NCBI GenBank assembly: GCA_947498935.1
Contig: CANMMM010000001.1
Coordinates: 62,001 to 126,000 of the forward strand
Length of the DNA stretch: 64,000 nucleotides
Direction: 5' to 3'
From: an uncultured Aquimarina sp.
GTDB taxonomy: Bacteria > Bacteroidota > Bacteroidia > Flavobacteriales > Flavobacteriaceae
Each line of letters opens with the position of its first letter. Position 1 is the first letter of the stretch. The notes below the pieces were generated by a model. It was given only the letters and a program-made list of their open reading frames with translations, did not search any database and was not told where the DNA came from. The translations under genes and the position numbers were made by a program. Below are positions 54,527 to 61,829 of the stretch, in pieces.

Positions 54527-54689
54527 TGAAGTGGTTTCAGCCTTTTTAATGTCAGCGAAAAACCAAGATTTTATGATCAAATACAGTGATTTTTTAGTTG
54601 CATGGCAGCGCTACGGAACTAAAAAATTACAAAATCTAAGAGCAAAACATCGTTTTCATAGCAAATTGAAAAAAGCTGAAACCACTTCA
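54527..54689. mobile_element. Foldback/MITE-like element, copy 2
   Basis: 163 bp with inverted ends TGAAGTGGTTTCAGC and the complement at the right. Compared with copy 1 both arms carry matching changes, so pairing is kept. It lies in the opposite orientation to copies 1 and 3. It fills the whole gap between two convergent stop codons: three bases from the plus-strand stop and directly abutting the minus-strand stop at 54690. Flanks ATAT and TTAT agree at three of four bases. Confidence 0.75.
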
Positions 54690-55187
54690 TTATAAACCTG
54701 CAGCTTTCGTAGTTATCTTATCTAATGCTGTTGCTATTTTTTGTAAAACAGCATCTCGATTCAGCAGCTGATGCCGCTGCTTCAAGTACATAGGATCATT
54801 GTAAGTAATATGCACTACCCCTTGAGCATCTTCATACACTAATATTTTCTGAGGAAGATCCAACCCTATCGATTGTACACCTTGCATCAAAGGAGTTCCT
54901 AACACAGGATTTCCAAAAAAAACAATACGAGTCGGTCTTAGCGACAAACCTTTAGTAGCCGCATTCGCAGCATGATCTAGCTCAGCTATAATTTTCAATG
55001 CAGGATTCGCAGTTAAGATTCCTTTTAAAGTAGCATACGTATCTTCAAAACTTTGCGTACTTATCTTCGTAATCATCCCCTGTATAAGAGGCTGTTTATG
55101 CCCATCTGTCACCGCTTTATCGCCAGTCGAGTTACACGAAACCCCTACAAACAATACTACACCCAAATAAAAAATAATTCGTTTCAT
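54690..55187 (-). CDS. DUF302 domain lipoprotein (165 aa)
   Basis: A lipobox (FVGVSC) near residue 18 marks a lipoprotein. The body matches DUF302: FEDTYATLKGILTANPALKIIAELDHAANA, PTRIVFFGNPVLGTPLMQ, IGLDLPQKILVYED and VHITYNDPMYL. The biochemical role of DUF302 is not established; related proteins occur with sulfur oxidation and heavy-metal genes. The stop codon directly abuts foldback copy 2, which may serve as its terminator. Confidence 0.9.
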   Translation of the reverse strand: MKRIIFYLGVVLFVGVSCNSTGDKAVTDGHKQPLIQGMITKISTQSFEDTYATLKGILTANPALKIIAELDHAANAATKGLSLRPTRIVFFGNPVLGTPLMQGVQSIGLDLPQKILVYEDAQGVVHITYNDPMYLKQRHQLLNRDAVLQKIATALDKITTKAAGL

Positions 55188-55322
55188 ATCTAATTAGTTT
55201 TAACATCCGCTACGGAGTAGCTACAGTCTTTTCGTCTTATAAAGTACGAAAAACTGACATTACAGACTGTATTGTTACGTCTCAATATAGCAACTCTTCT
55301 ATTTTTTGTATTTTGCAGCTAC

Positions 55323-56108
55323 ATGAAACTACTATATATCATAGCCTTTGCTTGCTGTTTTGTACACAAAAGTTACACACAGCTTCTCCCCAATGCGCAC
55401 ACTGGCATCACACTCGATGCAGATCAATTTATAGGTATCGATACCTTTGATGCATTGTATTACACAAAAGACCAAATACTCTACAAAAAATGGAACTCAC
55501 AATCATGGCAATATGGCGATTACTCATTAGGCAACATCACCTCAGTACACATCTTAAATCCATTAAAAATCATTGTTTTTTATGCAAATACCAATACCGT
55601 GTTATTTCTCGACAAGTACCTAACAGAAATTGATCGTATCGCATTTAACACTCTTTCTGAATTTAAAAATGTCAGTTTTGTAAGCCCTGCAAATGACACG
55701 AATTTTTGGATTTTCGATAGTAATACGCAGCAGCTAGAGCTTTTTGACAGTGTAGCACGTAGTACTATAGTCACTACACAACCCCTACCCACCATCCCAA
55801 TAAGTCAAAACAGCAATTTCTACTATTGTTGGCTAGCAAACGATACTCAATTATTACAATTTAACACCTACGGAACTCTTACGAACACCTTCGCTATCGA
55901 GCACATCAAAGACATTCGTGTCTCTACTAACCATCTTGTTTTTCAAAAAGAGAACGGACTCTACCGACTCTCCTATACAACCAATACAATAGAAAAAATA
56001 AAACTGCCAGAAATTACTACCAAACAGTTTTATGTTACTAATGAAATCCTTTATATTTACGACCGAAGTACAATCCATAGTTTTGACCTAACTCCCCCAA
56101 AAAAATAA
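55323..56108 (+). CDS. Hypothetical exported protein upstream of deoxynucleoside kinase (261 aa)
   Basis: Not recognised. From the ATG at 55323 the protein has a signal peptide (LLYIIAFACCFVHKSYTQ); the longer frame from 55272 adds a second hydrophobic run and is less likely. The body has repeated short strands with aromatic residues (LYYTKDQILYKKW, IIVFYANTNTVLFLDKYL, LYRLSYTTNTIEKI) compatible with a small beta-propeller. It is 8 bp from the kinase gene and probably in the same operon. Confidence 0.8.
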   Translation: MKLLYIIAFACCFVHKSYTQLLPNAHTGITLDADQFIGIDTFDALYYTKDQILYKKWNSQSWQYGDYSLGNITSVHILNPLKIIVFYANTNTVLFLDKYLTEIDRIAFNTLSEFKNVSFVSPANDTNFWIFDSNTQQLELFDSVARSTIVTTQPLPTIPISQNSNFYYCWLANDTQLLQFNTYGTLTNTFAIEHIKDIRVSTNHLVFQKENGLYRLSYTTNTIEKIKLPEITTKQFYVTNEILYIYDRSTIHSFDLTPPKK

Positions 56109-56116
56109 GTATACAT

Positions 56117-56731
56117 ATGCATATAGCTATTGCAGGAAACATTGGCGCTGGTAAAACTACACTCACACAATTACTAGCCAAACATTATAAATGGGAACCT
56201 CAGTATGAGGATGTATTAGAAAATCCTTATTTAGAGGATTTTTATAATAAAATGGAACGTTGGTCATTTAACTTACAAATCTATTTTCTAAACAGTCGGT
56301 TTAGACAGATATTAGAAATCCGACAAAGCGGCAAAGACATCATACAGGACAGAACTATCTATGAAGATGCCTATATCTTTGCTCCCAATCTACACGCTAT
56401 GGGACTAATGACTAATCGAGATTTCGAAAATTACAAATCTTTATTTGATCTGATGGAAAGCGTAGTAGAAGGACCTGATTTATTGATTTATCTACGTAGC
56501 AGCATCCCGAATCTAGTGGCACAAATTCACAAACGTGGTAGAGAATACGAAAATACGATCAGTATCGACTACCTCAGTAGACTAAACGAACGCTATGAAG
56601 CATGGGCGCACGGTTATGACAAGGGAAATCTATTAATTGTAGATGTAGACGATCTAAACTTTGTAGACAATCCAGAAGATTTAGGAAACATCATTAACCG
56701 AATTGATGCAGAACTCAATGGACTTTTTTAG
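56117..56731 (+). CDS. Deoxynucleoside kinase
   Basis: Salvage enzyme phosphorylating deoxynucleosides, probably deoxyadenosine or deoxyguanosine; specificity cannot be read. 204 aa with the P-loop AGNIGAGKTT at residues 6-15, the FNLQIYFLNSRFRQ helix, the catalytic DRTIYEDAYIFA (DR[S/T]-like motif), and the lid region KRGREYENTIS. The family usually has about 200-220 residues. It follows the exported protein by 8 bp and precedes DUF2461 by 47 bp. Confidence 0.93.
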   Translation: MHIAIAGNIGAGKTTLTQLLAKHYKWEPQYEDVLENPYLEDFYNKMERWSFNLQIYFLNSRFRQILEIRQSGKDIIQDRTIYEDAYIFAPNLHAMGLMTNRDFENYKSLFDLMESVVEGPDLLIYLRSSIPNLVAQIHKRGREYENTISIDYLSRLNERYEAWAHGYDKGNLLIVDVDDLNFVDNPEDLGNIINRIDAELNGLF

Positions 56732-56778
56732 TTTCTAAGCGCTATTGACTGCCCTTTACTAACCCTTATTACGACCGC

Positions 56779-57441
56779 ATGAATTTCCAGCAACTATTTG
56801 ATTTTTTGTCCGAATTACAGCAAAACAATAATAAGGAATGGATGGATACCCATCGAAAATGGTATCAAGAAGTACGCACTTCATTTATTCAATGGTTAGA
56901 TCAGCTTAATGAGCAATTAGCCGATATCGATGCATATTATTTCGATACCCCTGGCAAAAAAGGAATCAATCGTATCAATAACAATCTATTATTCCACCCT
57001 AATAAACCTGTGTACAAAGATCATTTTGGCGCAGGATTGGATCAACGCACCAAGCAAGGAGATTTTTATATCCACATCGGTATCAACGAATGCCTACTTG
57101 CAGGCGGATACTGGAAACCCGCCCCAAAAACGATCAAAGCCATTCGAGAAGCCATCGATTACAATGGCGAAGAACTGTTAGCGATTTTGCAGAAAAAAAG
57201 TTTTAAAAACACCTTTGAAGGACTGGTTACAGATACTGAGAAATTAAAAAAAGCGCCCAAAGGATACGCTAACGACCACCCCTTTATCGAATTACTGAAG
57301 TACAAAACCTTTGCAGTAGCTTATCCACTCACCAAAGAAACAATTCTATCTCCTAATTTCGATCAAAAGATCATAGCAGTATACCAAGAAATGCTCCCTT
57401 TTAGAAGATACCTTAACCAAGCTGTTACAGAAATACTTTAA
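56779..57441 (+). CDS. DUF2461 family protein
   Basis: A 220-aa protein of the DUF2461 family. Typical parts are NNKEWMDTHRKWYQE near residue 20, DTPGKKGINRINN, and YKDHFGAGLD, then YIHIGINECLLAGGYWKP. The role of the family is unknown. It is on the same strand as the kinase and convergent with the Kdo transferase gene, whose stop is 21 bp away. Confidence 0.9.
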   Translation: MNFQQLFDFLSELQQNNNKEWMDTHRKWYQEVRTSFIQWLDQLNEQLADIDAYYFDTPGKKGINRINNNLLFHPNKPVYKDHFGAGLDQRTKQGDFYIHIGINECLLAGGYWKPAPKTIKAIREAIDYNGEELLAILQKKSFKNTFEGLVTDTEKLKKAPKGYANDHPFIELLKYKTFAVAYPLTKETILSPNFDQKIIAVYQEMLPFRRYLNQAVTEIL

Positions 57442-57462
57442 TCACTAAAACACACACCACAG

Positions 57463-58725
57463 CTATACATTCGTTTTTTCTCCGAGTAGTTGCTGATCAT
57501 CTATATAGTCCGTAATCAATCGTGTAGCGCCAGTACGATCTGCAATAAAACGACTTGCTATAGCTCCTACCTGTTTTCTATACGATTCATCAGCTAGTAA
57601 TTTCTGTAGAATAGTTTCAAAACCAGCAGCGTTCTTTATCGAGAACAAAGCCCCCTCAGCTTCCAGTTCTTGGGCCTCTCTAAATTTTTCGAAATATTGT
57701 CCTATAATAATTGGAATCCCAAACGTAGCAGGTTCCAATACATTATGTAACCCAGTAGTTCCCATTGCTCCCCCTACATATGCAATTGTAGCATAGTGAT
57801 ACACTCTAGATAAATACCCCACTGTATCCAAAACAAAGACCTGGTAGGATGATAATTCTTTATGCGATTGATCTGAAAAACGCACTGTTTTCACGGTTAG
57901 TTTATCTACTAAACGTTGTACTTTAGCAACAGTAACCTCATGAGGTGCAATCACATAACACACATCCTGCGCTGTATCATTTATAGCACCTACAAATACT
58001 GCTTCATCTTCTGGCCAAGAACTCCCAATGACCACGCACTTTCGCTCTCCTATAAAATCAGCTATAAAATCAACCGTATTATCTACCTCTAATTGCGCTG
58101 TCACTCTATCGAATCGAGTATCACCACTGATGGTCACATTATCAAATCCATTCTGAGCCAACAATGTTTTAGAAGCCGCATCCTGCACAAAAAAATGAGT
58201 TACTTGTCGTAGTGCTGTTCGCATCATCCCTCCATACCATTTAAAAAATGCCTGATCAGCCCTAAAAACACTCGCCACCATCAGAATAGGAATCGACTGT
58301 TTATGCAACACCTTAAAATAATGAGGCCAAAACTCATATTTTACAAAAATTGCCAGTGTAGGATTTAGTAATGCTATGAATTTTTGAGCATTTCGAATCG
58401 TATCTATAGGTAGATACACCACTGCTGTGGCTAATTCACTATTTTTTTTCGCTTCAAAACCTGAAGGTGAAAAAAAAGAAACCACTAGTTTCGTAGTAGG
58501 ATATTGCTGTCGTAACTGTTTCATAATAGGCACTCCCTGTTCATACTCCCCCAATGAAGCACAATGAAACCAAATCACTTGTTGCCCTGCTAGTTGTGCC
58601 ATTTCCAATTGCTGAAACACATTCTTTCTCCCAGCTACAAACAAGCGTAGTTTAGGGCTTAGCATTCCAATGCATGGCAATAGCAACTGAAACAATTGAC
58701 TAAATATACGATACAACAACCTCAA
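57463..58725 (-). CDS. waaA: 3-deoxy-D-manno-octulosonic acid transferase
   Basis: Adds Kdo to lipid IV-A in lipopolysaccharide core synthesis, at the inner membrane. A 420-aa GT-B fold glycosyltransferase: an N-terminal membrane-associated segment (LYRIFSQLFQLLLPCIG), FHCASLGEYEQGVPIM with the catalytic Glu near residue 60, FVKYEFWPHYF, GDTRFDRV, VIGSSWPEDE, and YVGGAMGTTGLHNVLEPA near residue 315. It is a single gene convergent with DUF2461. Confidence 0.95.
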   Translation of the reverse strand: MRLLYRIFSQLFQLLLPCIGMLSPKLRLFVAGRKNVFQQLEMAQLAGQQVIWFHCASLGEYEQGVPIMKQLRQQYPTTKLVVSFFSPSGFEAKKNSELATAVVYLPIDTIRNAQKFIALLNPTLAIFVKYEFWPHYFKVLHKQSIPILMVASVFRADQAFFKWYGGMMRTALRQVTHFFVQDAASKTLLAQNGFDNVTISGDTRFDRVTAQLEVDNTVDFIADFIGERKCVVIGSSWPEDEAVFVGAINDTAQDVCYVIAPHEVTVAKVQRLVDKLTVKTVRFSDQSHKELSSYQVFVLDTVGYLSRVYHYATIAYVGGAMGTTGLHNVLEPATFGIPIIIGQYFEKFREAQELEAEGALFSIKNAAGFETILQKLLADESYRKQVGAIASRFIADRTGATRLITDYIDDQQLLGEKTNV

Positions 58726-58832
58726 TACATCTTGTTTTTAGTGAAGCGCTAAAATACAGTTTTCTTTGGCAGTTTGTACAGTTTTAGCACAGAAGTGCTA
58801 TCAACTTTCTCGTAGTTATATACAACAAAAAA

Positions 58833-58855
58833 AAGCTGCCAATATATGGCAGCTT
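58833..58855 (-). terminator. Intrinsic terminator of the 132-aa six-cysteine protein gene
   Basis: Stem AAGCTGCCA / TGGCAGCTT with loop ATATA; on the minus strand it is followed by a T-run. It is 35 bp beyond the stop at 58890. Confidence 0.88.
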
Positions 58856-58889
58856 CTCTGTAAACTATATAAAAACTCAGTATATCTGA

Positions 58890-59288
58890 TTATTTATTGT
58901 CACATCCTAAAAGAGCTCTAAATCTTGGACTTTTGATACGTGCACAACGATCTGTAGCAGTAGTTCCAACACTTACAGAACCTGTAGCTGAAACATTTCC
59001 AGAATTAGTAGATGAAGAAGTTGCAGTAGAAGAAGAAGAAACTGATACGCTACCTCCTGTAGATGTTGCAGAACAGCTAGTTCCAACTGCTATATCATCA
59101 CATTCAAAAGTGTCAATCACTTTACCATCAGCATCTGTTACTACCACTGTTCCACTATTGTTAACTGCATTTACACTTCCTTCGTATGTTTGTGTCTTAC
59201 ATGAAGTAGTTACAGTACATTTAGTTTGTGCACTTACAGTTCCAACGAATCCAATAGCTAATAATAAGCTTAAAAATTTAATTTTCAT
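58890..59288 (-). CDS. Secreted six-cysteine protein, paralogue 1 (132 aa, Ser/Thr-rich)
   Basis: Function not recognised. A signal peptide (FLSLLLAIGFVGTVSAQ) precedes a mature protein with six Cys: CTVTTSC, FECDDIAVGTSC, DRCARI and LLGCDNK. Between the second and third groups lies a low-complexity Ser/Thr stretch (about residues 73-103). The same Cys pattern and the C-terminal SVGT...C-x-R-I...GCD recur in the gene at 59653. Six cysteines suggest three disulfides outside the cytoplasm. Its own promoter box and terminator flank it, so it is a single-gene unit. Confidence 0.75.
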   Translation of the reverse strand: MKIKFLSLLLAIGFVGTVSAQTKCTVTTSCKTQTYEGSVNAVNNSGTVVVTDADGKVIDTFECDDIAVGTSCSATSTGGSVSVSSSSTATSSSTNSGNVSATGSVSVGTTATDRCARIKSPRFRALLGCDNK

Positions 59289-59326
59289 AATTTGGGTTTT
59301 TTAAAGATTTATAAATTTCGTGAGTT

Positions 59327-59334
59327 CAAATGTA
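59327..59334 (-). promoter_or_regulatory. Promoter -7 box TACATTTG of six-cysteine paralogue 1
   Basis: An exact TAnnTTTG match on the minus strand, 38 bp before the ATG at 59288. Confidence 0.55.
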
Positions 59335-59566
59335 CAACGACATAAACGTTCTTTTTTTACTGTTTTCACGTACAGCAAAAACAATTACACGAACACACCA
59401 TTTCATTGTATAAACGGTAATTCCATATCGTATCTTTACACAACACTCTTAAAAACAATGAATAACACTTATTTTTAACTGTTTTTTTAACTAAACTTTA
59501 AAACAAACTGCACAATATTGAAACTTTAACAACTCACCATACGATGCTATTCCTTATAGAAGACAA

Positions 59567-59599
59567 AAAGGCCTTTCTAAAGTATAGAAAGACCTTTTC
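59567..59599 (-). terminator. Intrinsic terminator of six-cysteine paralogue 2
   Basis: Stem AAAAGGCCTTTCTA with TAGAAAGACCTTTT (14 bp, one mismatch) and loop AAGTA, ending in T on the minus strand; 53 bp beyond the stop at 59653. Confidence 0.8.
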
Positions 59600-59652
59600 A
59601 ACATTCAAGGAATAAAAATCGTAAGCGAACGATTAATGGAATTTTAAATTTC

Positions 59653-59967
59653 TTAGTCGCATCCTAAGCGTTTTCTTAGTCGGCTTGCAGTTGCAGGAAT
59701 GCGGTCGCACAAAGTATCTGGATTCGTACCGACAGACACTGAACACTCTACAGAAGGTAACCCCTGTTCACTACATTCAATGACATCAATCACAGTTCCG
59801 CTACTACTTTTTACGGTAATAGGCCCTGTACCATCAGTGCTTCTAGACACAGTCAATCCTTCTTCTTGATAGCTTTTTTGCTGACATGGTGTTTTTACGA
59901 TACAATCTGCACTCATACTACCTACAAAAGCAGTGATCATTAAAATACTTAAAAATTTAGTTTTCAT
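59653..59967 (-). CDS. Secreted six-cysteine protein, paralogue 2 (104 aa)
   Basis: Function not recognised. Signal peptide KFLSILMITAFVGSMSA. The mature part is about 85 residues with six Cys in the order of paralogue 1: CIVKTPC, IECSEQGLPSVEC, LCDRI and LGCD. Shared blocks are K-x-K-F-L-S at the start, GTVIDVIEC (GKVIDTFEC in paralogue 1) and SVSVGT. It lacks the Ser/Thr linker, so the linker in paralogue 1 is an insertion or expansion. Confidence 0.75.
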   Translation of the reverse strand: MKTKFLSILMITAFVGSMSADCIVKTPCQQKSYQEEGLTVSRSTDGTGPITVKSSSGTVIDVIECSEQGLPSVECSVSVGTNPDTLCDRIPATASRLRKRLGCD

Positions 59968-60567
59968 AATTTTGTGTGTATTAACAATTAATTTTTAATA
60001 ATCGAAGTGATCATTACTTTTTGTTGACAACAACATAAAAAACAGGTACAGGGTAACATAAAGATATTTCTTATTAAAACGCTGATCTCTTCGTTGTTAA
60101 AGTTATAACATTGCAACAGTAAACGACTCTACAATTACATGTTCTGTATTTCTGAATACACAAACTGTAGATTCCAATGTACAAACCCACATATAGCCAA
60201 CTAACAATCAATACAGCAAGAACACTCAGTCATTAATACGTATATTTTCTTAACAACAATTGTGTGATGATACATGTAACTATCGATATCTAGTATAAAA
60301 ATCTTTGAATGCACCTATAATAACTAATGAAGTGATTTAATTTTTTTTACAATTTGCTATAAAAAAACGATCTTTTGCCCTCCAAATTTTGCAATTTTTG
60401 AGTTTCGTAGTGCTACTATGCAACAAAAAAATTACTTCATTGGGTCACAAAACATTTTCGATGTTCTCTGAAATAGAAAAAGTTTAAACCACTTCACTAA
60501 AAACAATACCGCCCATTGGCAATACTCTCATTATTTTGTACTTTCGTCGAGATAGAAAAATCATCCT
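59968..60567. other. Intergenic region before the DegT aminotransferase
   Basis: 600 bp. It holds foldback copy 3 (60328-60496). Just before the aminotransferase a TTGGCAATAC and a TACTTTCG box form a near-consensus promoter. The 330 bp nearest the six-cysteine gene are AT-rich with no gene that I can support. Confidence 0.5.
60328..60496. mobile_element. Foldback/MITE-like element, copy 3
   Basis: 169 bp, same orientation as copy 1, ends TGAAGTG and CACTTCA. CTAA stands directly on both sides, an exact 4-bp duplication. Its two arms pair less well than those of copies 1 and 2, so it appears older or decaying. The conserved interior ATTTGCTAT and CGTAGTGCTACTATGCAAC are present. Confidence 0.75.
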
Positions 60568-61734
60568 ATGAAGAAGATTCACATGGTTGACCTCAAGGGG
60601 CAATACCAAGCTATAAAAGAGCGTGTAGATAGCGCTATTTCCGAAGTTATTAACAGCACTGCATTTATCAATGGTCCTGAAGTACGCAGTTTTCAGGAAG
60701 AGCTAGAAGCTTATTTAGGTGTCAAACATGTGATCCCATGTGGTAATGGTACGGATGCATTACAAATCGCAATGATGGGACTCGGATTACGACCAGGAGA
60801 CGAAGTCATTACGGCAGATTTTACCTTTGCTGCTACAGTAGAAGTGATCGCATTATTACAGCTTACCCCTGTATTAGTGGATGTAGAAAAAGATTCATTT
60901 AATATAGACCCAGCTGCTATCCGCAAAGCAATCACCCCACGAACCAAAGCTATTGTACCCGTACATCTTTTTGGACAAGCAGCCAATATGGATGAAATCC
61001 TAGCCATCGCCAAAGAACATAACTTATATGTAATAGAAGACAATGCACAAGGTATTGGTGCTGATTACACCTTTGCAGATGGGCGTGTTGCTAAAACAGG
61101 TACTATCGGAGATGTAGCCTCTACGTCATTTTTCCCTTCTAAAAACCTAGGATGCTATGGAGATGGCGGAGCTATTTTTACGAATAATGACGCATTAGCT
61201 CATACCATTAGAGGTATTGTAAATCATGGGATGTACCAGCGATACCATCATGATGTGATCGGTGTTAATTCTAGATTAGATTCCATACAAGCCTCTGTAC
61301 TAAGAGCCAAACTACCGAATCTAAATGCGTATAATAATGCTAGACGTGCTGCTGCCAGAAAATACAATAAAGCATTTGAAGGCATAGAAACCATCATCAC
61401 ACCAAAAATCACTAAAAACTGTACAGCAACGACGAATACAGTATGTGACAATTGCAATTGCCATGTATTCCATCAATACACTTTACGCATTATTGGTGTA
61501 AATAGAGATGCCTTGGTAAAGCACTTACAAGCCCATGATATTCCATGTGGAGTGTACTATCCCATACCTTTACATCGCCAAAAAGCATATGCAGATGCAC
61601 GCTACAATGAAGCGGACTTCCCTGTAACCAACCAACTAATACAGGAAGTCATTTCGTTACCTATGCATACCGAATTAGACAATGAACAAATCGATTACAT
61701 TACTCAGACTGTTATTGATTTCGTTACCCAATAA
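60568..61734 (+). CDS. DegT/DnrJ/EryC1/StrS family aminotransferase
   Basis: PLP-dependent sugar aminotransferase family, acting on nucleotide-linked keto-sugars for surface polysaccharides; the sugar cannot be named. 388 aa with VIPCGNGTDALQIAM, TFAATVEVIALL, VPVHLFGQAANMDEI, EDNAQGIGADY and the PLP lysine in SFFPSKNLGCYGDGGA near residue 190. An unusual Cys-rich insertion (NCTATTNTVCDNCNC) stands at about residues 289-303, just before the HVFHQYTLRI strand. It has no glycan genes beside it in this window. Confidence 0.92.
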   Translation: MKKIHMVDLKGQYQAIKERVDSAISEVINSTAFINGPEVRSFQEELEAYLGVKHVIPCGNGTDALQIAMMGLGLRPGDEVITADFTFAATVEVIALLQLTPVLVDVEKDSFNIDPAAIRKAITPRTKAIVPVHLFGQAANMDEILAIAKEHNLYVIEDNAQGIGADYTFADGRVAKTGTIGDVASTSFFPSKNLGCYGDGGAIFTNNDALAHTIRGIVNHGMYQRYHHDVIGVNSRLDSIQASVLRAKLPNLNAYNNARRAAARKYNKAFEGIETIITPKITKNCTATTNTVCDNCNCHVFHQYTLRIIGVNRDALVKHLQAHDIPCGVYYPIPLHRQKAYADARYNEADFPVTNQLIQEVISLPMHTELDNEQIDYITQTVIDFVTQ

Positions 61735-61829
61735 TCGATATTTTTTTTCGTACCATTATATAAGTAGCCATCGCTAGTATCGCATGGCTACTTTTCGTAG
61801 TACCCCACTTAACCCTCCTATCCCCTATT

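Larger units (their letters stand above)
59289..59652. other. Intergenic region between the two six-cysteine protein genes
   Basis: 364 bp. It holds the promoter box TACATTTG at 59327-59334 for the left gene and the terminator 59567-59599 of the right gene; the AT-rich middle shows nothing. Confidence 0.55.

Noticed and set aside
58897..59304. 135-aa plus-strand frame antisense to the six-cysteine protein
   Set aside because: The minus-strand frame has a signal peptide, a paralogue, a promoter box and a terminator; the antisense frame has none of these.
60053..60080. GGGTAACATAAA as a fourth ECF-type promoter
   Set aside because: Only the first half matches; no GACAC at the 15-base spacing.
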